From positions 1-43,960 of the IMG/VR virus record IMGVR_UViG_3300032304_000554: a DNA stretch of 43,960 bases; one strand, given 5' to 3'. Made by a program: the position numbers and the translations under genes. Source of the stretch: a virus. Below the pieces are notes generated by a model. That model made no database searches and was not told where the DNA came from. It saw only the letters and a list, made by a program, of their open reading frames with translations. Positions 1 through 8,675 of this stretch are shown here, piece by piece (within the stretch, counting starts at the first letter, position 1; each line of letters starts with the position of its first letter).

Positions 1-65
1 TAGGCCAATCTATCATAGTCTATAGATTCGTGCTTTGATACTATTATTAGATATCCAAAATTCAT
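1..65 (-). CDS. Partial glycosyltransferase-like protein (N-terminus only)
   Basis: Seen: an ATG at 63-65 on the minus strand overlaps the TGA of the preceding 287-aa gene (ATGA). The frame stays open to the window edge, about 21 codons. The translation contains GYLIIVSKHESIDYDRLA, which lines up with the start of the upstream neighbour (GLIIYAHNSRDLDYAKLA): a short hydrophobic strand, a small polar turn, then a D-Y-x-K/R-L-A helix. Inference: this is a second, tandem paralogue of the neighbouring glycosyltransferase-like gene, translationally coupled to it. Only the N-terminus is visible, so the family call rests on this short match and on context. Confidence 0.6.
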   Translation of the reverse strand, partial: MNFGYLIIVSKHESIDYDRLA

Positions 66-925
66 ATTAATTTTAAAAGGTTGTCGTAGTTTCGGATAAT
101 GCTTTGTTTGTTCATTACATGTATGTCAGAATTTTTAAAACTTCCTAGTACAAAATTACTTTCATTGTTTACAGAAAACAACACAGAAAGCATGCCATTA
201 TTGTTAACCGACGACAGCATATCTTTGTCAGTACAGCTTAGTACTGGTGGAAGGTCTTCAGTTTCTTCTGCTTGAAATCCGTACAAAATATGTCGAGCAA
301 TACTAAATGCAATATCATTCCTATACGTGCCTGGATGAAATCTAAATAGGTCCGAATAATATTGATAATGATCTTTGATGTATGCCACTAAATCAAACAA
401 CATTTTTGATTCTTTGGTTTTATTAAACATCAGAGTTGTGGCCCAATATAATTTAACTCCGGTATCAGAAGTATACCTGTCATGATACCCTCGTCTGTCA
501 ACATCACATGCATCTTTAAATGCTGACGATATCAAAGGCAATGTGTTGTCTGACCAATAATTGTTTAAATTATTTGAAAAAATTAAAAAATCTGAATCAA
601 TCAATAAAGTTTGATCATACGGGCTAAGATCATATGCCGACGATCTATTGGTATTAAGAAATGCTATAGAAGATTTTTCTGTACCATCATGCAAATTTCT
701 TCTATTGGTTGTACTGGGTTTTTCAGTTAGTATAATTTTATCAAATATACTGTCTGCTAATTTGTATGAATCGGATTCTTTCATCCATGCAACTGTGCTG
801 TCATCAGTAATCAATGATACTGGACGAGCTAGATTTTTTTTAGCTAGGCCGCCGGCGATTACGGCAAGTTTGGCATAATCAAGATCTCGGCTGTTGTGTG
901 CGTAAATTATCAGACCCTGTGTCAT
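62..925 (-). CDS. Glycosyltransferase-like protein (GT-A type fold)
   Basis: 287 aa. Seen: an N-terminal strand-helix unit (GLIIYAHNSRDLDYAKLA) and a Leu-Leu-Ile-Asp-Ser-Asp stretch with DSD at residues 110-112. DSD resembles the metal- and nucleotide-binding DxD of GT-A glycosyltransferases such as family GT8. A C-terminal half rich in aromatic and polar residues follows (residues 140-230). There is no signal peptide or membrane segment. Its ATG overlaps the TGA of the 116-aa gene (ATGA) and its own TGA overlaps the ATG of the next, apparently paralogous gene, so the three are probably translated in series. Lying at the end of the fibre block, it could glycosylate a virion or host surface molecule; donor and acceptor cannot be read from sequence. 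It might also be a fold relative without activity. Confidence 0.55.
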   Translation of the reverse strand: MTQGLIIYAHNSRDLDYAKLAVIAGGLAKKNLARPVSLITDDSTVAWMKESDSYKLADSIFDKIILTEKPSTTNRRNLHDGTEKSSIAFLNTNRSSAYDLSPYDQTLLIDSDFLIFSNNLNNYWSDNTLPLISSAFKDACDVDRRGYHDRYTSDTGVKLYWATTLMFNKTKESKMLFDLVAYIKDHYQYYSDLFRFHPGTYRNDIAFSIARHILYGFQAEETEDLPPVLSCTDKDMLSSVNNNGMLSVLFSVNNESNFVLGSFKNSDIHVMNKQSIIRNYDNLLKLI

Positions 926-1272
926 ACGTCTAATAATTTCTCTACACTTCTGCTAGATTTGATCTTTTGATACTTTTCATAATACTCTAATGTAACTGAA
1001 AAGTATCTATCAAAAATTTCATCTTTGAATTTTTCCAAATCTTCTATTAAGATTGGATTTTCGTTTTGATCAAGTAAAACTACTCCGGCGTTTCTTCCTT
1101 GATCTATGAGTAATTGAACAAAGTTAATTAGCACTCTATCAACTTTGAATATGCCGCCGTTGACAGCATAGGTTAATTTACCAGCCATCTGCTCTTTGAG
1201 AGTCTTACGCTGGATAGCTAGTGTTTGTCTATAATTGGAAAAATCTAGTGCTTGTTGTAAAATAGGATCCAT
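922..1272 (-). CDS. Conserved small tail-region protein of unknown function
   Basis: 116 aa, not recognised as a named family. Seen: no signal peptide or membrane segment. The protein is mostly helical in composition, with a short central strand section (residues 35-75, ending VVLLDQNENPILIEDL). It closes with a charged, tyrosine-rich helix (FDRYFSVTLEYYEKYQKIKSS). A late-promoter-like GTAAATA lies about 19 nt before its ATG, so it may begin a short late transcript with the two glycosyltransferase-like genes downstream. It overlaps the next gene by ATGA. A chaperone or accessory role for the neighbouring adhesins is possible from position only. Confidence 0.6.
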   Translation of the reverse strand: MDPILQQALDFSNYRQTLAIQRKTLKEQMAGKLTYAVNGGIFKVDRVLINFVQLLIDQGRNAGVVLLDQNENPILIEDLEKFKDEIFDRYFSVTLEYYEKYQKIKSSRSVEKLLDV

Positions 1273-1290
1273 ATATACCTCGCTGTAGGG

Positions 1291-1297
1291 TATTTAC
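1291..1297 (-). promoter_or_regulatory. Late-promoter-like GTAAATA before the 116-aa gene
   Basis: The minus strand reads CGTAAATA about 19 nt upstream of the ATG at 1272. It resembles the T4 late promoter TATAAATA and matches the GTAAATA boxes at 3401-3407 and 30812-30818. No -35 box is expected for this promoter class. The call rests on motif and position only. Confidence 0.45.
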
Positions 1298-1333
1298 GAA
1301 TCCTATCCAATAAGTTTTAAGAAACTGAAACTG

Positions 1334-3373
1334 TTAATTAGTTCCTGCTGTAGCCTGTGTATTCCCGCTCCTAGTACCGGCTACGATTGTACTTATTAGG
1401 TTAGTTCCAACTATCGAAAGACCAGCAATTGAACCGGAACCACCTGAACTAGCTGCCCTATTTGGTCTATTTCCAGATCCGGTTGAGCCGTCTTGACCCA
1501 TACTTCCGCCTCGTCCGCCTTTTGAGAATCCGCCGTCGGTGTTGCCACCGTCACCGCTACCGTAAAAAGTTGCAGCAGCGCCAGCGTAGCTGTTGAAAAC
1601 GCCTCCACTGCCACCACGACCAAACGGAGCTCCGCCGCCACCACCGCCGCCACTATCAACGTCGCTGGCATATCCGCCGCCACCGCCGCCACCGCCACCA
1701 CCAGTAATAGCACCATAATTCCACAGCTGAAAGAATGAGCCGCTATAAGAGTTAGTTACTACTAATCCAGGATTACCTGGAAATCCCCCATTTCCGTTAC
1801 CGCCAAATCCGCCATCGCCCCCGGCACCGCCACGGCCGCTAATATGTCCTTTATTAATGAGTATTAGGCCATTAGGAAAACTACCTTCAACAACTAACCC
1901 TGCAACATCTCTATGTTTTACTGTCTGATCGTATCCAAGGTAACCAAGATTTTCTGTTCCAACCATATAGTAGCCCTGCTCAATTGTAAATTGTAATCTA
2001 GAATTTTGATCCCATCCCTGGGCAACTGCAAGGGCTCTCACTGTTTGAGTTGAAGTGTAAAATGTTGTAACTGATACTAATTGTGTAACGGTAGAATCGT
2101 TGACAGCAACAGCGGGACTGGTAGCAACGATCTGTCCACCAACTGAATTTATTCTTATTTCTAAGATAAAAAATTCTGGGCCTTCAGTTACGTAGTCTGC
2201 AAATAATCCTCTAACAATTGATCCGGTATTATTGTTGATTAAGAAAGAGCCTGAACCCGCACCGTCTGAAAAATCAGCAGCAGTAAATCCCGGTCCGCCT
2301 GCTACGGTCCAATAAAGTTGAGTACCATTAGGAATGTTAGTTGTATTAACTGTAAATGTTACATTTTGATTTTCATTCAACGTTGCAAAATTACTTGAAA
2401 CACTAAATGTACTATTGGCTGGAACTCCTGCAGGCTCTATTCTACCAATATTAACGTTGGCAGTTTCAATGGTGAAGTCGCCGGCGGCACGTAATTCCGA
2501 AACGTTTAATGTTAGTGTGCCGTCAACTCCGTCAGGGCCGCCGCTGACTCCCACGTGATCATCAATCCACTCAACTAAAAATTCTACGGTGGTTGCACCG
2601 CCGCTAGAATTGTTGGCAATGTCAACTGATCTAGCCCATATTCTAAAAGTGCTGAGGCTGTAGGCTCCGCCTGCTGTAGCAGAATACCATGGGTTTGTGT
2701 AGGTATTGGCCAGTCTATAAAAGTTTGTGCCTGTTAATGAACCTGTACCGGTTACTGGTTTATTACCACCGAATGCTCTAGTTTGTACAGTGTTGGTTAA
2801 AAAGTTTGTCCACTCATTGTTTTGTGCAGAAATAGTTCCAGCACCGCCTGCTACAGTTCCGCCGGATCTTGAAGAACTGAACCGTAATTCTCCACCAGAA
2901 TTAAAAAAGTGTCTAGCAGCATCGCCGGTGGGCCACGATACAGTAACCACAGATTGTAAAGTGCTTTTCCATGTATCGCCAAATCCACCAGGCCACAGTC
3001 GACTAACAGTGCCTTTGGCTGTTACTATGTTATTAGGAGGTGTTTGAAATCTGTTGTTTGTAATGTCGTTAGCAAGAGTTTGATATTGCGTGTACGGCGA
3101 AGTAGTTGCATTCGAACGTATCGTTTCATTAACAACAGCGGTTGTTATTGAAGGCGGAGATGTGTTGTAAATGTGTCTCCAGCAGGTAGAAATATCTGCC
3201 TTGAGTCGATTCCATTCTGCAATAGATACTCGTGTGCTTTCAGAAACTGTGGAACTGGTTACCAACGAAGTTTGTCCGTACCCAGAATTACCCAAGCCGG
3301 CACCTAATACAAGATTAACTTGATTTCTGATTGTATTATAATCTACCGCTCGAATTTTGGCATTAACTGTCAT
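1334..3373 (-). CDS. Adhesin-like tail protein with Calx-beta-like domain and polyglycine tip
   Basis: 679 aa. Seen: residues 1-230 are related to the 316-aa neighbour (both have a D-[YF]-N-T-I-x-N-x-[IV] start, a GYGQ turn, and later a F-F-N-S-G and W-T-N-[FL]-L pattern). Residues about 324-431 resemble a Calx-beta domain (Y-W-T, A-D-F, T-E-G-P-E-F-F and a final V-N-D). Residues about 500-665 are extremely glycine-rich, starting with a L-I-N-K-G-H-I-S-G-R-G-G pattern. Known: T-even gp38-type adhesins and similar fibre tips use glycine-rich strands packed as polyglycine-II helices with variable loops that bind the host receptor. Inference: a receptor-binding tip protein. A late-promoter-like box lies about 28 nt upstream. 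The GGC/GGT runs make this DNA prone to slippage and recombination. Confidence 0.7.
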   Translation of the reverse strand: MTVNAKIRAVDYNTIRNQVNLVLGAGLGNSGYGQTSLVTSSTVSESTRVSIAEWNRLKADISTCWRHIYNTSPPSITTAVVNETIRSNATTSPYTQYQTLANDITNNRFQTPPNNIVTAKGTVSRLWPGGFGDTWKSTLQSVVTVSWPTGDAARHFFNSGGELRFSSSRSGGTVAGGAGTISAQNNEWTNFLTNTVQTRAFGGNKPVTGTGSLTGTNFYRLANTYTNPWYSATAGGAYSLSTFRIWARSVDIANNSSGGATTVEFLVEWIDDHVGVSGGPDGVDGTLTLNVSELRAAGDFTIETANVNIGRIEPAGVPANSTFSVSSNFATLNENQNVTFTVNTTNIPNGTQLYWTVAGGPGFTAADFSDGAGSGSFLINNNTGSIVRGLFADYVTEGPEFFILEIRINSVGGQIVATSPAVAVNDSTVTQLVSVTTFYTSTQTVRALAVAQGWDQNSRLQFTIEQGYYMVGTENLGYLGYDQTVKHRDVAGLVVEGSFPNGLILINKGHISGRGGAGGDGGFGGNGNGGFPGNPGLVVTNSYSGSFFQLWNYGAITGGGGGGGGGGYASDVDSGGGGGGGAPFGRGGSGGVFNSYAGAAATFYGSGDGGNTDGGFSKGGRGGSMGQDGSTGSGNRPNRAASSGGSGSIAGLSIVGTNLISTIVAGTRSGNTQATAGTN

Positions 3374-3400
3374 GTCTACCTGGTTTCCTTAAATTCGTTC

Positions 3401-3407
3401 TATTTAC
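3401..3407 (-). promoter_or_regulatory. Late-promoter-like GTAAATA before the 679-aa gene
   Basis: The minus strand reads AGTAAATA about 28 nt upstream of the ATG at 3373. It overlaps the last codon region of the preceding 316-aa gene. It is the same GTAAATA core as at 1291 and 30812. The call rests on motif and spacing. Confidence 0.45.
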
Positions 3408-4357
3408 TAGGTAGAGGCAATGGTTATCGACGAAAGCGAAACTGTGTCATATCCTGTTACAGTAAAAGGGTTACTACCTGGGGGAACGTCTGGCACTAGT
3501 GAGCCAACAGCTCTAATTTCGTCAATTGCCACTGTTATCGTTCCGTCTACTACACCTGTGGTGTTGGGCAGGTCTCCTGGAGTATTGCCCGGGTCTATAT
3601 AACCGTCAACTAACGAAATTTTTATCCATAACTCGTTGGCTAATCCTGTAGAATTACTAGAAACATTACATCTAGCTTCTAGTCTATACACGTTGGCGCT
3701 GTACGGTGTACTAGCAGACAAGGTGTAAAATGTTTGATAAGAATTAGTTAATGAATACCAATTTATCAACGAAGGAATATTGCCTCCAAACTGCTGAGTT
3801 CCTGCTGCAGATAATAAATTGGTCCATGCGTTGTTTTGCGCAGTAGCTGATCCGCCTGATCTAGTTGTTACTATGCGGAATTTACAACCACTGTTAAAAA
3901 AGTATCTGGCATCGTTGTTGTTTAAAAATAAAACATTCAAAGTAGTCGATGCTACTCTGGTTGACGGAGTACCTCCCCATGTTGATGTATAGGTTTTTGT
4001 ATCAACAGACGATATGGTAAATTGACCGGTTCCTAAATTGAATCTGTTGTTATCGGCAATAGTTGCAATCTGATCATAATCTACTTTAGCGTCTCCGGCT
4101 TCGTTACCTATTGGAGTTCCCAGAGTCACTGAAACTATTGTTGGATCGTTGCCTTCTTGATGACGTCTAGCACTGATTAAATCATTTCTTAAATTATTCC
4201 ATTGATCTCTAGTGATATCTTGACCGCTAGATACTGGAGAACTTTGTAAGATTTGACCATACCCCCTAGAGCCTACTCCGTTGCCCAAAACAAAGGCAAT
4301 TTTATTATAGATTGTATTGAAATCTAATGCAGTTATGTCGGGTTTAACGATTGACAT
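3407..4357 (-). CDS. Tail adhesin-like protein, short paralogue of the 679-aa protein
   Basis: 316 aa. Seen: it shares the organisation of the first 230-300 residues of the next gene: an N-terminal D-F-N-T-I-Y-N-K-I helix, a GYGQ turn, W-N-N-L-R, an F-F-N-S-G segment and W-T-N-L-L. It then ends with G-T-I-T-V and a short Ser/Thr-rich tail. It lacks the Calx-beta-like domain and the polyglycine tip. Its ATG overlaps the stop of the upstream fibre gene (TAATG), so translation is probably coupled. Inference: a virion surface protein that arose by duplication with its neighbour; it may be the base on which the longer protein's tip is displayed, or an independent fibre subunit. The exact role is unknown. 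Confidence 0.6.
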   Translation of the reverse strand: MSIVKPDITALDFNTIYNKIAFVLGNGVGSRGYGQILQSSPVSSGQDITRDQWNNLRNDLISARRHQEGNDPTIVSVTLGTPIGNEAGDAKVDYDQIATIADNNRFNLGTGQFTISSVDTKTYTSTWGGTPSTRVASTTLNVLFLNNNDARYFFNSGCKFRIVTTRSGGSATAQNNAWTNLLSAAGTQQFGGNIPSLINWYSLTNSYQTFYTLSASTPYSANVYRLEARCNVSSNSTGLANELWIKISLVDGYIDPGNTPGDLPNTTGVVDGTITVAIDEIRAVGSLVPDVPPGSNPFTVTGYDTVSLSSITIAST

Positions 4358-6144
4358 TATAAAATTACAGCCTCAATTAGTCTAACTTCGATGCCAGCAT
4401 CTGATTCCAACGCAATGGCAAACGCATCTGAGTGAGTATGGTGTGTGGATCTAATTGCATGACCAGTATTTGTAGAAATTAGTCTATCACCTTTTCTAAC
4501 AGCACCTACTACTTTCACTGGAACACGACCTTTTAGAGCAACATATGTGCCACCTTCTAGCTCGCTGTTCATCATATAAGCTGGATTTCCAGAAACAACA
4601 CCCAATGCTCTTTCACCTAATTTTGCAGCAGTAACTTCTTTTTCGCCACCTACAGCAACCACTGTTCCTATTTCGTATTCAGCATCAGCTAGATATTTTT
4701 CTGCTAGGTCAGCATAACGTGCTGTAGTAGCTGTTCCTTGGAAAAGATTAGCTAGAATGTCGCCGTCGCCGTTTCTAGCCACTATCGTAGTACCGATTGG
4801 CTGAACTTTGGCAGACCTATAGTTGGGATCAGTGTCTACGGCTGTGTCGTCAATCTTCATTCTGTCAGCTTTGTCTGTGGTTCCCACAAACTGAACTGCA
4901 TACATGTTTCCTAAATTATCTCTAACTGGTACTGATGTTTTGTTTGATATCGAAGGAACCGTAATCGACGGTGTAAAATCATTTAACTTACTGGCATTTG
5001 ATGCAGTTCCATCAACGTTTCCAACCAATGAGCCTGTTAACACACCAACTAAGTTTGCAGCAGTGTAACCAATTTGTTTGGTAGTTCCGTCTATGAGTTT
5101 CTGTCCGTCTGGTGCTGCTAACAAATCGCCTCTAGCATTACCTGTGACATTACCTATAACATTACCTGTAACATTACCAAAAATGCTACCGGCGTGTACC
5201 TGTCTCCACTTGAATACTGTGGTTCCTAAATCAAATGCTAGACTATCTCCAGGTCTAAGTCCTGTGTTTGTGAATACGCCAACGTCATAGTCTGTTGTGC
5301 CACTATCGCTGATTCTAATCGTGATAGGATTGTTTAGTCTATTTTCAATAATTACTTCGTCGTTGTTTTCAACTTTAACCAATAGATCATTTCCGTTTCC
5401 TACTTGGAAACCGTCGTCGTTGAAAAATACTGTGGATTGAAACGGTTGAAGAACGTCGCTTCTTAAAAATAAATTTGCAGCGACTCCGCCTAGTTTGTCT
5501 GCGTTACTTGATGTTCCCCAGAAATAGAAATTATCAGTAGTAACACCAGAAGAGTTTGTTTTTGCAAGAGTAATACCTTTCTTGATTAAGCTAAAATCTT
5601 CAATAGGTGTTTGTGAAGAGTTAAGTGTAAACTCGTCATCTTGATTTAAAATCGCTATGGTTTTTCCACCTGCTAGCAACTTCAATACTGTGTGATTGTT
5701 GTTTAAGGTATCTTTTACTACCTGAGGAACTGCGCCAGCTGCGCCTAGAGTTGGGCTAGCTTCAGGGCCTATCAAAATGTAATCGGTGCCTGTCCAGGTA
5801 TACAATTGTTTTGCAGAAGTATCGAACCAAAATTCACCGACTGCTAGACCCGATGGAGCAGTGGATCCAATTTCGGCGCCGCCTGCTAGTCTGAATCGTG
5901 TGCCATCATAATACTTTAATTTTTTTTCTGCGCTGTCGAACCAAATCTGTCCGCTGATAACCTTTGGCGGAGGAGTTGTATTCGCGAAATTTTCTAGCAT
6001 ATGTAAGAAATTTTCATTTTGAACTTCGCCGTAGCCGGCATAGTTTTTACCTACAAAACGTAGATCACTCACGTTCGACTCTATCGAGCCATCTTCTACG
6101 TTTACTAGAAACGTTCCATTAAATCTGTCAATTTGATAAGCCAT
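4357..6144 (-). CDS. Tail fibre paralogue 4, with Peptidase_G2-like C-terminus
   Basis: 595 aa. Seen: residues 1-128 are the shared anchor of the four fibres: an M-[AP]-Y-x-[IV] start, G-K-N-Y-A-G-Y-G-E, E-N-F-L-x-[ML]-L-E-N-F, and two W-[FY]-D/Y-x-G repeats. The middle has many short G-N-V-x-G-N strands typical of trimeric beta-fibres. The last about 125 residues (Y-A-D-L-A-E-K-Y..., G-V-V-S-G-N-P-A-Y, G-R-V-P-V-K-V-V-G, H-H-T-H) resemble the Peptidase_G2/intramolecular-chaperone type of fibre end. Inference: a trimeric tail fibre whose C-terminal domain helps folding and may be cleaved off. A late promoter (AATAAATA) sits about 22 nt upstream, so this gene may start its own late transcript. 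Confidence 0.7.
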   Translation of the reverse strand: MAYQIDRFNGTFLVNVEDGSIESNVSDLRFVGKNYAGYGEVQNENFLHMLENFANTTPPPKVISGQIWFDSAEKKLKYYDGTRFRLAGGAEIGSTAPSGLAVGEFWFDTSAKQLYTWTGTDYILIGPEASPTLGAAGAVPQVVKDTLNNNHTVLKLLAGGKTIAILNQDDEFTLNSSQTPIEDFSLIKKGITLAKTNSSGVTTDNFYFWGTSSNADKLGGVAANLFLRSDVLQPFQSTVFFNDDGFQVGNGNDLLVKVENNDEVIIENRLNNPITIRISDSGTTDYDVGVFTNTGLRPGDSLAFDLGTTVFKWRQVHAGSIFGNVTGNVIGNVTGNARGDLLAAPDGQKLIDGTTKQIGYTAANLVGVLTGSLVGNVDGTASNASKLNDFTPSITVPSISNKTSVPVRDNLGNMYAVQFVGTTDKADRMKIDDTAVDTDPNYRSAKVQPIGTTIVARNGDGDILANLFQGTATTARYADLAEKYLADAEYEIGTVVAVGGEKEVTAAKLGERALGVVSGNPAYMMNSELEGGTYVALKGRVPVKVVGAVRKGDRLISTNTGHAIRSTHHTHSDAFAIALESDAGIEVRLIEAVIL

Positions 6145-6165
6145 CTTTATACCCCGGTGATTTCA

Positions 6166-6173
6166 TATTTATT
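6166..6173 (-). promoter_or_regulatory. Late promoter AATAAATA before the 595-aa fibre gene
   Basis: The minus strand reads CAAATAAATATG here, about 22 nt before the ATG at 6144 and just beyond the stop of the 124-aa gene. It matches the T4 late consensus TATAAATA at seven of eight positions and is identical to the boxes at 13601, 36859 and 41793. Confidence 0.6.
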
Positions 6174-6175
6174 TG

Positions 6176-6538
6176 TTATGCGCTGACTATTCTATTTGCA
6201 GCAGCATTTCTCTTTTGTTCTAAATCGATATACTCTGCGTTGGTCAACGAAGTAGGTATACCTAGTGCCTTTTGACGGATGTGTCTTAATATCATCCAGT
6301 CTGTGCTGTTTAGATATTCTCGTTCAATGCCGTTTTTTACTTCTAGCTGTTTTTTATCCAGTGTGCTCTTAGGAACAGGTTGCACTGTGTTTGATACAAC
6401 ATCAAAAAAATGAGTTTGATCTTTGATGCTTTCAGCCGCTTGATCTGAAATTTCAGTTATACGCACCGTATTTGGCACGTTCGGAGCATAATTTAATATG
6501 CTTACAATTTTATTATTTTCTATACAAACGTAGTGCAT
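6176..6538 (-). CDS. Tail fibre assembly-like chaperone
   Basis: 120 aa from the chosen ATG at 6538; an in-frame ATG four codons earlier (6550) lies inside the preceding gene. The 6538 start is preferred because GGAG sits 6 nt before it and it overlaps the upstream stop as TAATAATG. Seen: a short beta N-terminus (V-C-I-E-N-N-K-I-V), a variable middle, and a C-terminal helix pattern Y-L-N-S-T-D-W-M-I-L-R-H...L-T-N-A-E-Y-I-D-L-E-Q-K-R-N-A-A-A-N-R-I. This S-T-D-W...R ending is typical of phage tail-fibre assembly (Tfa/gp38-like) proteins. Inference: it helps fold or caps the C-terminus of the 704-aa fibre encoded just upstream. Confidence 0.6.
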   Translation of the reverse strand: MHYVCIENNKIVSILNYAPNVPNTVRITEISDQAAESIKDQTHFFDVVSNTVQPVPKSTLDKKQLEVKNGIEREYLNSTDWMILRHIRQKALGIPTSLTNAEYIDLEQKRNAAANRIVSA

Positions 6539-6540
6539 TA

Positions 6541-8655
6541 TTAGCTCCAAATTGCCATGTAATTAGCTGCTGGTGTAGAACGTTGTTCTGTGTTCTGCAC
6601 ATAAACTCTAATTCTGTCGCCTAGATTACTCCAGGTACATCTCAAAGAGTCGTTTCCGTCTACCCCGCCTGCATAATGTATTACCGCTATACTAGGAATA
6701 AATGCCACTAGATTACCCATTGTTTTGCCACTAGGCGGAAACACATCAAAATAATTTGCACCATCATTCCACGATCCTACTTGGTTAGTGAATCCCGATA
6801 TACTATAGATAGTATTTCCAGAAGTTATTGTAAAGGAAGAACTATCCACATAAGACTTAGTAACTGCATGGTTAGCCGCAGTTGGTGCAGCAGTTAATGT
6901 TATACGTGCTGTAGAAAAATCGCCGTTGCCGTCTCTGGCTACAATTTTATTGGCAGTGTTTACCGAAGTTGCATCAATGTTCCACGTTCTGTCAATTGAT
7001 GCATTGTAGGAATTTCCTACAATATATGACCCCGGAATTAAATTACTAAATGCAACAGTTTCCCAATACGGAGCACTTGCGGTTCCTCCGCTTTTTAATA
7101 GCTGACCGGGTGCGCCTGCAGGCAGCAAGGCTGTTGTTCCAGTAGAGGTTTGATAAGGTAACGATCCGCTGGCACCACCTACTAGATTAGTTGCCGCTGA
7201 TGATAACGAAGCAGTATCTGCATTGCCTTTTAATGCTCCATAAAATTCAGTTGAATATGTTTTTCTATATCGATAAACTGGGTGGCCAAGATTAACTTGA
7301 TTGTTTACTATGGGCGTAACTGCCGGGGCTGATTCTCCTCCGTTGGCCAATGAGATAGAGGAAGGAATCAACATTTGACCAGTCGATCCTCCGGAAATAG
7401 AGCTGTCAGTAATTTCAAATTTAATAGGAAGATTCGATGAATTATTTTTAATAGTAGGAACCATCGATTGTATTGATATCGATAATTGATTTCCATTACC
7501 TACTGTAATTCCTGCATCAGTTACTGCCAAAGAAGATAATATACCTAGCGATGTCAAACTAGAAAATCTCACAGTACTGTTTAAAATTGTGCCTGTTAAG
7601 GAATCTGCTGCCGATGATACAACAATATTAGCAGTACCGTCGAACGATACGCCATTAATGGTTCTCGCTGTTTGTAATCTCGTGGCAGTAAACGCATTAC
7701 CGGACAGTGTTGCACCGACAAACTGATTAGCTCGAACTATGTTAAATTGACTAGTTCCTGTTGCAGCAGAAACGTTACCTGTCACATCTCCGACTAAATT
7801 TGCAGTAATTGTGTTGGCAGAAAAATCACCGCTGCTGTTTCGTGCAACAATTTTTCCTATCGTGTTTGACGATGTGGCATCTACTGCCCATGTAACTTCG
7901 GCGGCTCCGTCAAAGTCCGAGCCTACAATATACGAACCTTTTCTAAGTTTAGATGGTGTCTTTGATGTAATTGTTACATCCGACGATCCGTCAAAAGGGA
8001 ATCCGTTAATATTGCGCGGTGTTTGAAATCGTTGTGCTGTTTGAGCTGTGCCAGTAACGTTGCCATACATAGAAATCAAATTCGATAGTGTGATACCTGA
8101 CCCTATGTTGTTAAATCCAGCAATCGGAGTTGTAACACTCAACGTAAAATCTCTCGAAGAAGCAATAGCAATTACTACATCATTTACTGTTAACAATATT
8201 GCAGGCACCAACGTGCCTAACGAATCAGTTAACAATGTTGATCTAGCTCTTGTAATGCCAAATCCTTCAGCGGCTTCTGGGCCTACAAAACTCCAGGCGG
8301 AACCGTTCCAAATATACAAAACTCCTGTGGGAGTTTTATACCAAAACGATCCCAATGCAGGATTTTCTGGTGCAACGTCTGCTGATGTAGCTGATCCTAT
8401 TCTTTCCCAGCGTTCACCATTATACGCACTAAGAATGTTAGTTGTGCTGTTGTACCAAGTTTGGCCTACTATTGGCCTAGAAGGAGCACTAGGGCTAGCA
8501 AAATTTTCTAAGAGATGTAGAAAGTTTTCATTCTGAACTTCTCCGTAGCCGGTATAGTTCTTACCCAAAAGTCCAACACTGGTGGTAACGTCTAAGGCAC
8601 CGTCTTCCAGTGTTACTAACGGATTACCGTCCGACTTGTTAATGATATAAGGCAT
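6541..8655 (-). CDS. Tail fibre paralogue 3
   Basis: 704 aa. Seen: residues 1-128 are the shared anchor (G-K-N-Y-T-G-Y-G-E-V-Q-N-E-N-F-L-H-L-L-E-N-F, then two W-Y repeats). There follow repeated strand-turn units with the pattern T-I-N-G-x-x-F-D-G-[ST] and G-S-Y-I-V-G-[SN], each occurring two or three times, as in trimeric beta-helical shafts. Near residue 600 is A-V-T-K-S-Y-V-D, a common fibre hinge motif. A unique end of about 90 residues follows, finishing A-N-Y-M-A-I-W-S. An AGGAG ribosome site precedes the ATG. Immediately downstream is the Tfa-like gene. Inference: a receptor-binding fibre whose unique C-terminus needs the neighbouring chaperone. Confidence 0.7.
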   Translation of the reverse strand: MPYIINKSDGNPLVTLEDGALDVTTSVGLLGKNYTGYGEVQNENFLHLLENFASPSAPSRPIVGQTWYNSTTNILSAYNGERWERIGSATSADVAPENPALGSFWYKTPTGVLYIWNGSAWSFVGPEAAEGFGITRARSTLLTDSLGTLVPAILLTVNDVVIAIASSRDFTLSVTTPIAGFNNIGSGITLSNLISMYGNVTGTAQTAQRFQTPRNINGFPFDGSSDVTITSKTPSKLRKGSYIVGSDFDGAAEVTWAVDATSSNTIGKIVARNSSGDFSANTITANLVGDVTGNVSAATGTSQFNIVRANQFVGATLSGNAFTATRLQTARTINGVSFDGTANIVVSSAADSLTGTILNSTVRFSSLTSLGILSSLAVTDAGITVGNGNQLSISIQSMVPTIKNNSSNLPIKFEITDSSISGGSTGQMLIPSSISLANGGESAPAVTPIVNNQVNLGHPVYRYRKTYSTEFYGALKGNADTASLSSAATNLVGGASGSLPYQTSTGTTALLPAGAPGQLLKSGGTASAPYWETVAFSNLIPGSYIVGNSYNASIDRTWNIDATSVNTANKIVARDGNGDFSTARITLTAAPTAANHAVTKSYVDSSSFTITSGNTIYSISGFTNQVGSWNDGANYFDVFPPSGKTMGNLVAFIPSIAVIHYAGGVDGNDSLRCTWSNLGDRIRVYVQNTEQRSTPAANYMAIWS

Positions 8656-8675
8656 TTGTTAATTCGCTCCTTGAA

